Shown here: positions 23,483 through 33,979 of the stretch, piece after piece
Layout: every line of letters begins with the position of its first letter
Numbering within the stretch: position 1 is the first letter of the stretch
Assembly: GCA_023101885.1 (NCBI GenBank)
Contig: JALPQD010000517.1
Span: forward strand, 570,919 to 634,918
Source of the DNA: Typhlomys cinereus
Taxonomy: Eukaryota > Chordata > Mammalia > Rodentia > Platacanthomyidae
Reading direction: 5' to 3'
DNA length: 64,000 nt
Made by a program: the position numbers and the translations under genes
The notes under the pieces: generated by a model
Databases searched by the model: none
What the model saw: the letters and a program-made list of their open reading frames with translations, nothing else
What the model was told of the DNA's origin: nothing

Positions 23483-23579
23483 CAAACACTTATTTTTATA
23501 TATTTATATTTATAGCCTAATGGTCTACATGTATGCTATCATGTAGCCAGGTCAAAATTTCCTACAAAATGTTTTCTCC

Positions 23580-23800
23580 CTCCAGAATGTTTGTCTCTCT
23601 CAAGACACAGTCTCATGTATCCAAAGGGTGGCCAAAGATGAACTTGAACTTTTGCTCATCCTGAGTACATCTCCCAAGCTCTGAGGTTACAGGCGTACCA
23701 CTCCCTCCAGTTAATGCAGTGCTAGGGACTGAACCCAGGGTTTTTAGCAAGTTAAGTGAGCACATTACCAACTGGACTACTTTCCTACCCTGAAATATCA
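23580..23800 (-). mobile_element. B4-like SINE, antisense
   Basis: Complement of a B1-like part (AAGATGAACTTGAACTTTTG, GGTTACAGGCGTACC) followed by an ID-like part (GTGCTAGGGACTGAACCCAG), the B4 composite layout. Confidence 0.65.
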
Positions 23801-24029
23801 AGACTCTTTCTGCTTTAATCACTACACTTAGTTGTAAGGAACTATCTAGGCAAAAGGTGGAGATTACTTACTTTGTCAATTGCCTGTGGTCTCACAAGAA
23901 CCTAGCTCCTGATGCATATGAGGTCTATTCAGCCTTTCCTGCTCTTAGCATTTTCTAGACAAATTGAAAACCTTCCTGTTTTTCTGCACATTGTATATTA
24001 CTTGACCACTGGGCCTTTTTATTTATTTG

Positions 24030-24170
24030 CTTTCAGGAAGGATTTCGCTATATTATATCCCAACTGATTCAGAACTCCCTGTATGTCCCAGGCTGGCCCA
24101 GAACTCACAATCCTCCTGCCTCTCCCTCACAAATGCTGGGTTTACAGGATTGTGCAACACCTGGATTTAA
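24030..24170 (-). mobile_element. B1-like SINE, antisense
   Basis: CCCAGGCTGGCCCAGAACTC, CAATCCTCCTGCCTCTCC and GCTGGGTTTACAGGATTG. Confidence 0.7.
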
Positions 24171-24979
24171 TATACATCATTTCTCTTGGATGCCCTTGAA
24201 AATTAAAAAAAGTAGTCTACAGATTTCATATAATGTAGGGCTCTTATGAAGGTTACCTAAAATGTGAAAGTATGTAAAACCTAGCAACATTTTCTCAGTC
24301 TTCTTTTTGTGGAAAACACTACAATTTGGGCCATGGCCTTCTTGTCCATAAGGGTTTTGTGTAGTCTTCTAAATATCCTCCTAAATATCTTGAAATCATG
24401 TATTTCTTAAATTTACATCTAACTTAGACTATCATGCAACTTTCTTTTAAATTGTCCAAATATTTTAAAAGTATTCTCCTACCACAACATATCTCAAGAG
24501 AACTATATAGCCTGGTGATCTTTCTTATGATCCTTTAAAGGAATCATTTGCTCATTATCATTAATGTCCAAATTACTTAATTAAATATCGTCCTTCACAG
24601 ATACAAAATTAGTGTGTGAGGTTAACTTGTCTGTAACTACAGAACCAGCATGTAGCAAAGCTGAAATCCAGACTCAACTCTAACTGGACTCCCTTATTAT
24701 ACTTGTCAAATAGGCCAGTTATTAAAAACTATTGTGCTAAGAGAAATGATTGGTTTTGATAGCTTCTCAGTAAACAGGAATTCTGCACAGATGTGTTCCA
24801 GAAATATTGTATTTATATTACGAAGAGTAATTGTTGCTCAACTCAGAAAAGCAATTTGTAATTAAACCTCAGGCTCTTTGGCAGGGGTTGCTTACGCAAA
24901 GTGGTCTAGAACTGTGGTATTCCCTTTGCTTAAGCATAAACTGAATTTATGTCCATTACTTGCACCCAACAAAATTTTA

Positions 24980-25010
<31 letters not shown>

Positions 25011-25916
25011 TGTTTTTCATGTGTTAATCTTGGCATTGCTATTTCTCAAATGGATTTTCCTGTAGATTTATGGATGGATTGGAGGAAATGCAGTGAAATA
25101 AAATTGAAGACTATAAAACTGTCTTGGAAATACTGGGCTGTGTCAAATCGTTGGCAGAGTCCTCCGGGCTTTCATTATGATCTCATATCTGTTACACTAA
25201 ATGTGGGCTTTGATTATATTTCCCAAGTGTGTGTTCAAATATCCAATTGATTTTATTAAACAAGTGCAAATGATTTTCCTCTTCTGACTGGTACTTGACA
25301 GCCCTAATGCTGGTGGAATTCGACAGTTCTCTAGCTGTACCCTATGCTTAGCTTCCAACTGTACTCTGCTGTGTCTAGTACCACCCAGGACAAATCATAC
25401 ACTTTTGAAAACAGACTGCTAACAAAAAAAAAAACCAACGTTGTTTTTCCTTATCTTGATAATCAGCCACATGACCACAAGTTGAGGATCACTTGAGACA
25501 TAATCGTAGAGTGGTTTCTGTGACATTCCAAGTGCTATTTTTCAAACAGTCTCTTTTCCCCCAGGGACTGCTTCTCCAGAGATGATATTGGGCTCAAATA
25601 ATTTTCAATATTTGAGTCGTCCTAAGTAAATATGATAAAGCTAATTTTCTTTCTTGTAACAGCTTTGGCAAATCCAACAAAGACAAAAAGTTATAAGCAA
25701 AGGAAGGGAGTGATTGAAATAGTACTGGGATATTTCATGTAACTAAACCAAGGACATGAATTACAAGGAACATAATAGAACTTCGTAGAGCTGTTTTAAA
25801 AAATTAAAGTAGCAGTGCATTTGCTCGGATGAAAGAATCCTCAGTAGGCACCGTAAAGCCACAGAACACTGCTTACATAATACTCTTAACTGGGGTAAGA
25901 AATAGAATGCTTGGAC
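24171..25916. other. AT-rich intergenic sequence
   Basis: Apart from the (CA)n at 24983, no recognised repeat or gene. Confidence 0.4.
24983..25010. repeat. (CA)n microsatellite
   Basis: Fourteen pure CA units, not attached to a SINE that I can see. Confidence 0.85.
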
Positions 25917-26046
25917 CAGGCATGGTGGAACACACCTGTAAGCACTTGGGAGACAGAGGCACGAGGATGAAAGTTCAAGGAATTGTCTACTACATAGTGA
26001 ATTTGAATCCAACCTGGGTACTCCCTGCCTCAAAAACAAAATGAAA
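25917..26046 (+). mobile_element. B1-like SINE, sense
   Basis: CAGGCATGGTGGAACACACC, GCACTTGGGAGACAGAGGCA and ATTTGAATCCAACCTGGGTA. Confidence 0.75.
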
Positions 26047-26107
26047 GAGGAGGGGGAGGGAGGGAAGGGGAGAATTATTATCAAGCTTTAAAAAAAAGGA
26101 AATTGTA

Positions 26108-26364
26108 GGGCCGGAGAGATGGTTCAGGGGTTAAAGCCTTGCCTCACAAGCAGAAGGACCTGAGTTCAGACCCTAAATCCCATGTAAAAATGTCAGGCAG
26201 AAAAAGTGGCAGTGGACATTTCTGGCTCAGGAAGGCAAAGCCTAGGAAACCCTAGAGCAAACAAAAAGGAGGTCAAAGCAATTCAGGATGACCCGTAAGC
26301 CTAAGTCACCTTCGGGCTTCCACAGGCACAAACGGTGTCTTATGATATACACACACACACACAC

Positions 26365-26420
<56 letters not shown>
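26108..26420 (+). mobile_element. B2-superfamily SINE, sense, with (CA)n(GA)n tail
   Basis: Body up to AAACGGTGTCTTATGATA, then (CA)n and a 50-bp (GA)n run in place of AATAAA. Confidence 0.88.
26349..26420. repeat. Compound microsatellite (CA)n(GA)n
   Basis: The (GA)n portion is about 50 bp and pure. Confidence 0.95.
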
Positions 26421-26422
<2 letters not shown>

Positions 26423-26875
26423 TTAAAAAGGAAATCCTGAATGTGAATCATGAAACCTTGAGGACTGTTGGAGTTACTCCTGCTGCTGCTGTGAGACAAC
26501 ACTCAAATCCAAACAATTTAAAGGGGAGAAAAGGAGATTTATTTGACTTAGGTTCGGAGGGAGGGGGAGATGCAATCCATTATGGTGGGGAAGGCATGGT
26601 AGCAACAGAAGCTGGAGGTGGCTTAAGTCACATTGTCATGGAGGCTGAGAGTTAGCAGCAGCAGACTGCTAAAGCAGTTTACTAGTAGAAACAAGGTCAA
26701 GCTAACCACCCCGTGATGTGCCTTCCTCCAGAATCTTCCCAAACATTAACAGCTAAGAATGCAAAACAGGAGCCTGCGGGGTCGGGGGGGGGGGGGGGAA
26801 ACGACTCCACATTCAAACCATGATAAAGACCTTATGCCAAATCAAATAATCTAGACGCAAAAGGACAAATCCTAG

Positions 26876-27360
26876 GACCACTGAGATAGCTCAGCAGGTA
26901 AGGCTCCTGATTTTTTATACCAATGGCCAAGGACTTGCTGGAAAATTCCCTACAAAGTAGAATACATTATGGTCACACTTTTGTGTCAAAACCCTGCCTG
27001 GTAGCTCTGTTCAGCATTGGGAGGTTAGCAACATATTCCACCCAGAAATACTGCTCTAGCTGACCCTGAATGTAATTACTCCGCTGAGAGCCTCCAAGTC
27101 CCTCTCCCCACCTCCTGCATGATTCCATCTCTGCTTCTCTTTGAATACTAGTGAGATCACTTCTGCCCAGTGCATGGGACAGGCGCCCTTGCCTGACATT
27201 TCCACCTGGCTTTTCTGTTTTCTGTTGGTTGTCAGATGTGCACTGCAGGCTGAAGGCAACACACTCCTGCCTGGTACCCCCTTTCCTTCATATCCCTCAC
27301 ATCTGGGGCACAGCACATGTGATGATGCCACTGAAGTCTGCCTTTTGAAAGAACCAAGGT
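26876..27360. other. Mostly unique intergenic sequence with an old SINE head
   Basis: 26876-26960 keeps a decayed tRNA-like SINE head (GAGATAGCTCAGCAGGTAAG). 27050-27360 is GC-richer and open on both strands (minus 103 codons, plus 73 codons), with no recognised domain or start context. I call no gene. Confidence 0.3.
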
Positions 27361-27374
27361 GATGCAACTATTTT

Positions 27375-27645
27375 TAAAATACATGTATTTCATTTATTGT
27401 GTTTGTGTGTGTGCGTGTGTGCATTGGAGAGCACTGTGTCCCTGTGGAGGACCAAGGGTGACTTTGGGAATCATCCTGAATTGCTTCTATCTCCTTCTTG
27501 CTTTACTCTGGGATTTTCTAGGCTCCACCCACTATGGCCAGAAATCCAGGTCACAGCCTGTTGTTTTTTATGTAGAACCTAGGATCCAAATTTCTGCTTG
27601 AGAGGCAGAGTCTTAAAACACAGGGCCATCATCTTCAGCCCGTTT
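27375..27645 (-). mobile_element. B2-superfamily SINE, antisense
   Basis: GGGAATCATCCTGAATTGCT, CTGGGATTTTCTAGGCTCCA and CTTGAGAGGCAGAGTCTTAA mark the complement of the family. Confidence 0.85.
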
Positions 27646-28075
27646 CCACTTTTTAACAATAATCCTCTACATCTTGAAGACAGCAATTTAGTGTTAGAAC
27701 TAGAATCTGAATCAATGTGACTAAAGCCCACTTGTTTAAAAATATTCTTAAAATTACTAAAATACAGCAACAATTAAAGCAAGGACAGGGGAGAAACCCA
27801 CCCAGTACCTATTATTGTGCCTGCTTTTGTGCCAAAAGGAATACTCATTTCAGATGCTACAACAGAGAGATCAAGAACCAAGACACTTATCTGTAAACTG
27901 AAGACTAGAAAAGGTGCACACACATACCCTACACCTCCACACACATACATACCCATACCTGTGCACACAGGGAACGACATGTCATGTCTAGATGTCTGGA
28001 CTAACATGAATTCACAAAGGATGGTGGACACAGAAATAGCTGGCAAAAGAACAAACCACACTCCACACTGTTTTG

Positions 28076-28260
28076 TTTATAGTCATAGTGTTTTATTTTA
28101 GAAAACACATTGAACCAAAACAGTTTTAAAAAAAGCTTTCTTATTCTCTGCTGTATCTATTTTGTTTTAAAAGAGCAGACTCAAATCCATCCATTCTGTT
28201 AATGAGGTAAGCAGGGGACCACCAGTTCCTTCAAGGGGGAAATCACCAATTCAAAAGAGC
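28076..28260 (-). other. Candidate alternative terminal exon with poly(A) signal
   Basis: On the minus strand the acceptor TTTTTCTTCCCAG is followed by a segment that, entered in phase 1, encodes 19 residues after the split codon before TAA at 28199-28201. AATAAA follows (minus strand, 28092-28097). The entering phase matches both the exon-like segment at 31296-31453 and the RIMKLB coding junctions. It may be a downstream 3' exon of RIMKLB transcripts or of a neighbouring non-coding gene. No homology is recognised. Confidence 0.3.
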
Positions 28261-28659
28261 CTGGGAAGAAAAACACAAATCACTTATCAGGAAAATAAAG
28301 TCAGGAAATCAACAAAACTGTAAAATATTATAGACTAGCTATTATCAGAAACTGTATAATTTTTGACTTTGTCTTGGTAATCTTAGTCCATAAAGGTATA
28401 CTCTGCTAAACTTGAAATCTACCTATTACTATTTTATAAGAGCAACTTTCCCCCAAATTTATTGACCTTCTCCAGAACAAATTATTCTAAATCCATGAAA
28501 TTTGTTCTCTGTAGTGGGTGAGGAGATTTTTCCAGTCTTGTAACTTATCTTAGACAAATATCTAATTAAATATACTTTCTTAAAGATTTTATAAAATTCA
28601 ATCCAATGAGGCATTAAGTAATAATGTAAAAAATAGAATTAAATATTTCAGTAGCATTG

Positions 28660-28728
28660 AAGTATTATTACAGTATAAGCAGTATACAGTATTATACAGT
28701 ATACAGTATTATAACAGTATAAGCATGT
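28660..28728. repeat. TACAGTAT short tandem repeat
   Basis: Imperfect units of ACAGTAT/AAGCAGTATA repeated about seven times. Confidence 0.75.
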
Positions 28729-29147
28729 TTCACATTTCTGTCAGAAAAACTATGAAATTTCTACAAACAAAAATAAAATTACTCACAAATAAACTTTATT
28801 TTTTTACTCTAATGTCAGTGGCTAAATTTTCAATAAATTGTAGAATATGGACAATTTTACTTCTGATGAAGATTCAATTTATGTTGCTTATCACTTTTCA
28901 TCTTTTATTTTTTCAAAAAAAATTCTATACTAGCCAAAGTTCTTGACTAGGAGAAAACTATTTAGGGTAATTTAGGCATTTTGTAAGCACCAGATGTTAT
29001 CTCTTTACATGTACTTAGAAAACACTGACAAGGCACCAGTCGTTTCACTCTCCTGTCACTGTGCATCGTATTATTCCAAGTAAATTTCTAAACTGTCCAC
29101 TTGTCCCTTCATTAGTCTAAAACTGCAAGGAAAAAAAAAGGAACTTG

Positions 29148-29390
29148 AGGGCTGAAGAGATGGCTCAGGGGTTAAGACTGTGTGTCCCACAAGATCAAAA
29201 GCAAAAGTCTTGAGTTCAGATCCTTGGTCCCACATAAAAACACCAAGTGGAAATAGCAGTGGCTTACACTTCTGGTTCTGATGGGCAGAGCCTGGAAAAC
29301 TCCAAAGGGAAGCAGAAAGGAGTTTTGAAGCAATAAAGGATGATTCTTGAAATCACCCTTAGTCCTCCACAGGGACACATAGTGCCCTCT

Positions 29391-29440
<50 letters not shown>
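29148..29440 (+). mobile_element. B2-superfamily SINE, sense
   Basis: Complete copy with a (CA)n tail at 29393-29437. Confidence 0.88.
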
Positions 29441-29444
<4 letters not shown>

Positions 29445-29784
29445 CAATTTTTTAAAAATTATTTAAAAAAGGGCCTTGGGAACATAAAATTATCTTTGCT
29501 ATTTGATTCATTTTTCCATGAATAGGAATAGAAAGTAGACAAGGAAGATAAATGACAAGTGATTTATTAGATCTAATGAGCCTGTTCTCAATGGAAGTTT
29601 CAGAAAGTACAAGGGTGTTTCTGAACCTTGTTTAACAATGGCTATCTTTTCAATATAAAACTTTGTAAATGATGTAGTCAAAGTAGTATAATGAAGGACA
29701 GGCAAATACAATTGTGCATACAAACCATTTAAAGTAGTCATCTACTGCTTATCTTAATAAGCTTTCTTAATTCTTAATTCTTTT

Positions 29785-30052
29785 TTAAACTTTATTTATT
29801 CATTCATTAATCGTGTGTATATCAGAGGGCTGTGTGTCCCTGTGGAGGACCAAGGGTGACCTTAGGAATCATCCTGGATTGCTTCTGCCTCCTTCTTGCT
29901 TTGCTCTGAGATTTCCCAAGTTCCCCTCACAATGGCCCGGAAGTGCAGGCCGCTGCCATTTCTACCTGGCATTTTTCAGTGGGAAACTGGGATCCGAATT
30001 GAGGATCTTCTGCTAACAGAATCTTAACCCCTGAGCTATCTCTCTCTCCAAC
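29785..30052 (-). mobile_element. B2-superfamily SINE, antisense
   Basis: Complete copy, nearly without a dinucleotide tail. Confidence 0.87.
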
Positions 30053-30489
30053 CCCTTAGTAAACTTTTTAAAGACTTCCTAGACTCACACTGGATAGCTG
30101 CAGGCATTAAGTGACAATTTGTTTTGTGACAGCCCAACTCACATTGCTGAATGTGAGTTCAGAAACTACAGATTTCAAGGATGAACATCACAGATGCAAA
30201 GATGTGCTGAGAACTAGGAGACACAGATTTGAGCTCCTGGTTTGTAAGTCTGGGCAATCTTATGACTACTCTGAACATAAATTTCCTTATTCACAAATTC
30301 ATGACAGAGGCAGGCCTCTGTGGATCAGTATCTAGTACAGACTATTACAGATATTAGTAGTAGTCACTTATTCTTGGATATCCTATTTTTATCATTATAA
30401 AACTTGAAACAATTATTCTGCACTACATTAAGACAACTAATAGAAATGCTTCTGAAATGTACGACCTATGAAAAAGATTTAGGTCTAGC

Positions 30490-30610
30490 TATGTTGGCCA
30501 TGATGGTTGAGCCCAGTACTTTGTGGAGTTGGAGTCTCAGCTACATAGCAAGTTAAGGTCAGTTAGACTGGGCTATGAGAGACCCTTAAAAACCTAATTG
30601 AAACAAACAA
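30490..30610 (+). mobile_element. B1-like SINE, sense
   Basis: GGCCATGATGGTTGAGCCCA then CTACATAGCAAGTTAAGGTC; old copy. Confidence 0.6.
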
Positions 30611-30777
30611 AAAATTATGTGAAAGACTATTTCATTTCTAATAACTAAGTATCTCAAATGCTGAATACTCTGCTTACTTTATGATTTCATTAGACTTGAA
30701 AAATAGTTGATTTGAAGTTAAAAGTCTAAAAAAAGACTGGGGGAGAACTTCAGAGTGTAAGCCCGGCACATATGAGG

Positions 30778-30778
<1 letters not shown>

Positions 30779-30823
<45 letters not shown>
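30779..30823. repeat. (TG)n microsatellite
   Basis: About 22 TG units after a short ID-like sequence; the SINE-poor block begins just to the right. Confidence 0.9.
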
Positions 30824-30827
<4 letters not shown>

Positions 30828-33800
30828 TAAAATGATGCCAAAGACAATAAAGATACTCTAAACAAACGGTTGCCTAATAGGCACATAAAATACCTTTTAT
30901 TTTAAAGAATCTTAATTCTAGGGATTTAAAAATAATTTTTACTTTCTTCTACTCAGCCTACCCAAATTCTCTCATTCCCACCTTCCCTCTCTTTTCTCCA
31001 GAAGATGGTCTGGCCTCAGATTTGACAGTGCATATTTCTCCTGCTGACTTTTTTTCAGCTTCACTTATAGAACAAATTCTGCCACTATTAAAAGTCACAA
31101 ATATCAATGTACTAGGTTTAAAAAAAAAAAAAACTCTAATTTTGTATGCTGTTAGTTATTTTCAAAATAAAGGGTGACAGTGCACCAGTTAGATAAGATT
31201 TGACCCAAAGCAAGGAATACCACAGCATGTAATCATGTAACTTACAGAACCCTGATACAGGGCTGAAAGCACATTTTTGGCTGGAAGTAACTTACCATTT
31301 GGAGCAAAGATATGGTCACTTGACGCCTTGTTTTCTTTGTGCCCTTCCTTTCTTCCCTTGGGATCTCTCCCACATTTCTTCTCTGCAGACCTGGTGTCAG
31401 TCACCATCTGAAGAATTCCTCTCTCTGCTGCCACCTGCAAGTTTATGTCTCTGCTGCAGCAGAAGGGCATATAGAAAAAGTTCTTGCTTACTACTAGTCA
31501 CATTATACAAGAGAAACTTTTTTGCTTAACATTTTACATTTGCAATGTACAACTTTCTCATGAATCCCTCAGATCTTCCCACCTCAAGAATAAGGGGAAA
31601 AAATATAATCACAGAAAATCAAACAACGTATCATCAGAACTCATGCTAAGTTATAAGTAAGTGGAATGACTTAAACAGTTAGCAGTCGCTATCTCAAGGA
31701 GCCATTTTCTGTATTGTTCCTTCTTTACCTATCCCTACAGTCTGTAAATAAGCACATCATTTACAGTGTTAACTAGGTAGTCTATGACTCCTGCATACTC
31801 ATGGACTACCCAAGGCATTGTGGAAGATACATCAGCATAAAGGTATCTTATAGCAATTCTAGAAACTAAGGGTATGAAGTGCTTTACCTGCTTGAGTTCT
31901 CAATGTTCTGGATTGCTTATTGCCCAATGGCTCTGAACACATTAAAACACGAACACACACGCCACCTACATTTAAAATAAGGTAGCATTTGTATGCCCAC
32001 ATGAACACTGTGCTTGGTTTTATTTTTGAAAAAAAGTTAATATTTATTAGGTTCCTTAAAAAGAACTGACCATGACTTATTATTTCCTTCAAATATATTC
32101 ATACATAGAAAAATTACAAGGAAAGGGAAACAATGACAAATGCAATAGCAGCTCTAGTAGAGTTGGGAATTAACACAGCATAAATATTTTCTGCTTTTTA
32201 AAATCTAGGAGACTTAAAAATCTAGAATTTCTAATTCCATTCTTTGTTCCTAGGGCCTACATTTCAAATTTATTCATTATTAGATAGATACCAAGGAACT
32301 GTATCCAGCAGCAAACTACTAATAATAATGGTTTTTCTTTCCAACCTCCCACGACCTTCATCCCCAAATAAAGATATAGAATTGCCAACTTAGAAAAAAA
32401 GTTAAGAAGTAAAACAAACACTGACAGAAGCACCAAAAGCTAGTCAACAGCAGCACTGCAATGACATTGCTTCTACTTTCTCATTCCTTCCCCCATCTCA
32501 AACCCTTTGACCTCTGTACATGGGATGAGCCTGAGCAGGAGAAGCTGGTGATGCAGGACTGCGCCGTTCCCACGGATGCTCCTAGAGGCCTGCTGTGCTT
32601 CTGGGAACTGAGGCACAGGAATGTCTGTCTGACTGAGACCTAAAACAACAACAGTTCACCCCACCCCTCATGTTCCCAAAACCCACAACAGCAGCCAGGT
32701 ATACATACTATACAAGTCCACCTAGTAAGTATAATAAAATCTAAAAGCAAGATTCCTTACAAATGAGAAGTATTTAATGGGGACAGCAGAATGGAGGTTG
32801 CAAACTCTCCATACCCTATCAAATCTTGTACTCCAAACAGTCTAATGGTGGCCTTTCTTATCACCCAAAAAACAATATCCTGGAGAAACCTTTTAGACAC
32901 CTCATCAATTCCTGCAGAAATGTAGTTGGGGATTCCTGTGCAAATAAATTGTAGTTCAGTTCAACAGATAATTTACCCCTAGGATGCTTAAGGAATGACA
33001 GTCACTGTCTCCCACGCAACTGAAGCACAGAAAAGGCTAGTAATTACATGCCTTTCTGGCTACTGTTACTGAGATTCTACTTACTGGAAAGATTACTGCC
33101 CCAAAATGTAAAATACAAGAATTTTAGCTTTTGGAGCTAAAACCTTAGAGAAGACAAGAGACAAGAGAAAAGGGGAAGTGGACTGGGACAGACAAAAATG
33201 GAATAGTTTACTAACAGATGATTGTGAAATTGGCCAAGCTGTATTCTTACTATGCTGTGCTTCAGGAATACCTTAGTATCTGCTCAAATCTATTATTTTT
33301 GTGTTTCAAAAACCAATTTTACAATAATTTCAATAATTTCCTTGTTAGGAATGATGTATCAATTCTGTTGTCTGCTCCTAGATGCTATTTCCTGTCTTGT
33401 TTCACCATTTCTCTTGCTTCTAGAATCATGTGACAAGGAAGTACTACTAAGGTCTGCTTAATACGACTGTGATGTTTTACCATGTATATAACCTAGAACC
33501 TAATTTTACCTTTTCACAACTCTAATTGTCCATACCTGTCAACGCCTAATGATGTCTTTAAACTGTGAGCTCACTGTATTCGGGACACCAACCCCTGAAA
33601 AAGCTTAAGCCAGAGTAGCACAATGGAAGAAACAGACAAACCCAAAACAAAAGCAAAGCCAAAAAAAAAAAAAAAAAAAAAAAAAATCACACTCTGAAAT
33701 AATTACAGACATATATGCAAAGAATGGAGTTATCTAGATGGCTAAACAAAATCCTGGAAGGCCTGAGTTCATCCCAATCAATTCAAACTTAATTCCCCCA

Positions 33801-33978
33801 AAGCTCTCTTTAATCCAGTCATTTGCTAGCTATATTTATGCATTACTTGTAAAACTGAGAACTATGATAAACCCACACAGTTGTCTTTGAAACACTCTGA
33901 AATATAGTTATTAAAAAAAAAAAAAAAGACAGTAAAAAGTTAGCCTTGTGATGGCAAGAAAGGAAAAAGTCGAATTAC
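30824..33978. other. Repeat-poor sequence left of the RIMKLB 3' UTR
   Basis: Apart from the exon-like segment at 31296-31453, I see no SINE, LINE or LTR. A CpG-containing stretch at 32461-32642 is open on both strands and has a fair minus-strand acceptor (TTGTTTTAG|GT at 32640), but no good donor. An A-run lies at 33660-33686. It may belong to extended or alternative 3' transcript ends. Confidence 0.4.
31296..31453 (-). other. Exon-like segment downstream of RIMKLB
   Basis: On the minus strand a pyrimidine tract ends in CTGCTGCAG (exon start 31453), with a second possible acceptor TTGCAG (exon start 31434). The segment ends at 31296 with a near-perfect donor, ATG|GTAAGT. It is open in one frame for about 46 codons, ending in a split codon (phase 1). 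I recognise no protein domain. It lies in unique sequence, in the same strand and direction as RIMKLB. It could be a non-coding or alternative 3' exon, part of a lncRNA, or chance splice sites. Confidence 0.3.
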
Positions 33979-33979
33979 C

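Noticed and set aside
1..28000. Search for exons of the expected downstream neighbour (A2ML1 or PHC1)
   Set aside because: No recognisable alpha-2-macroglobulin-like or polyhomeotic exon was found; any neighbour must start beyond the left edge.
32461..32643. Plus-strand 60-codon frame in a GC-richer patch
   Set aside because: No start context or neighbours on the plus strand. A minus-strand exon is also doubtful because there is an acceptor but no good donor.
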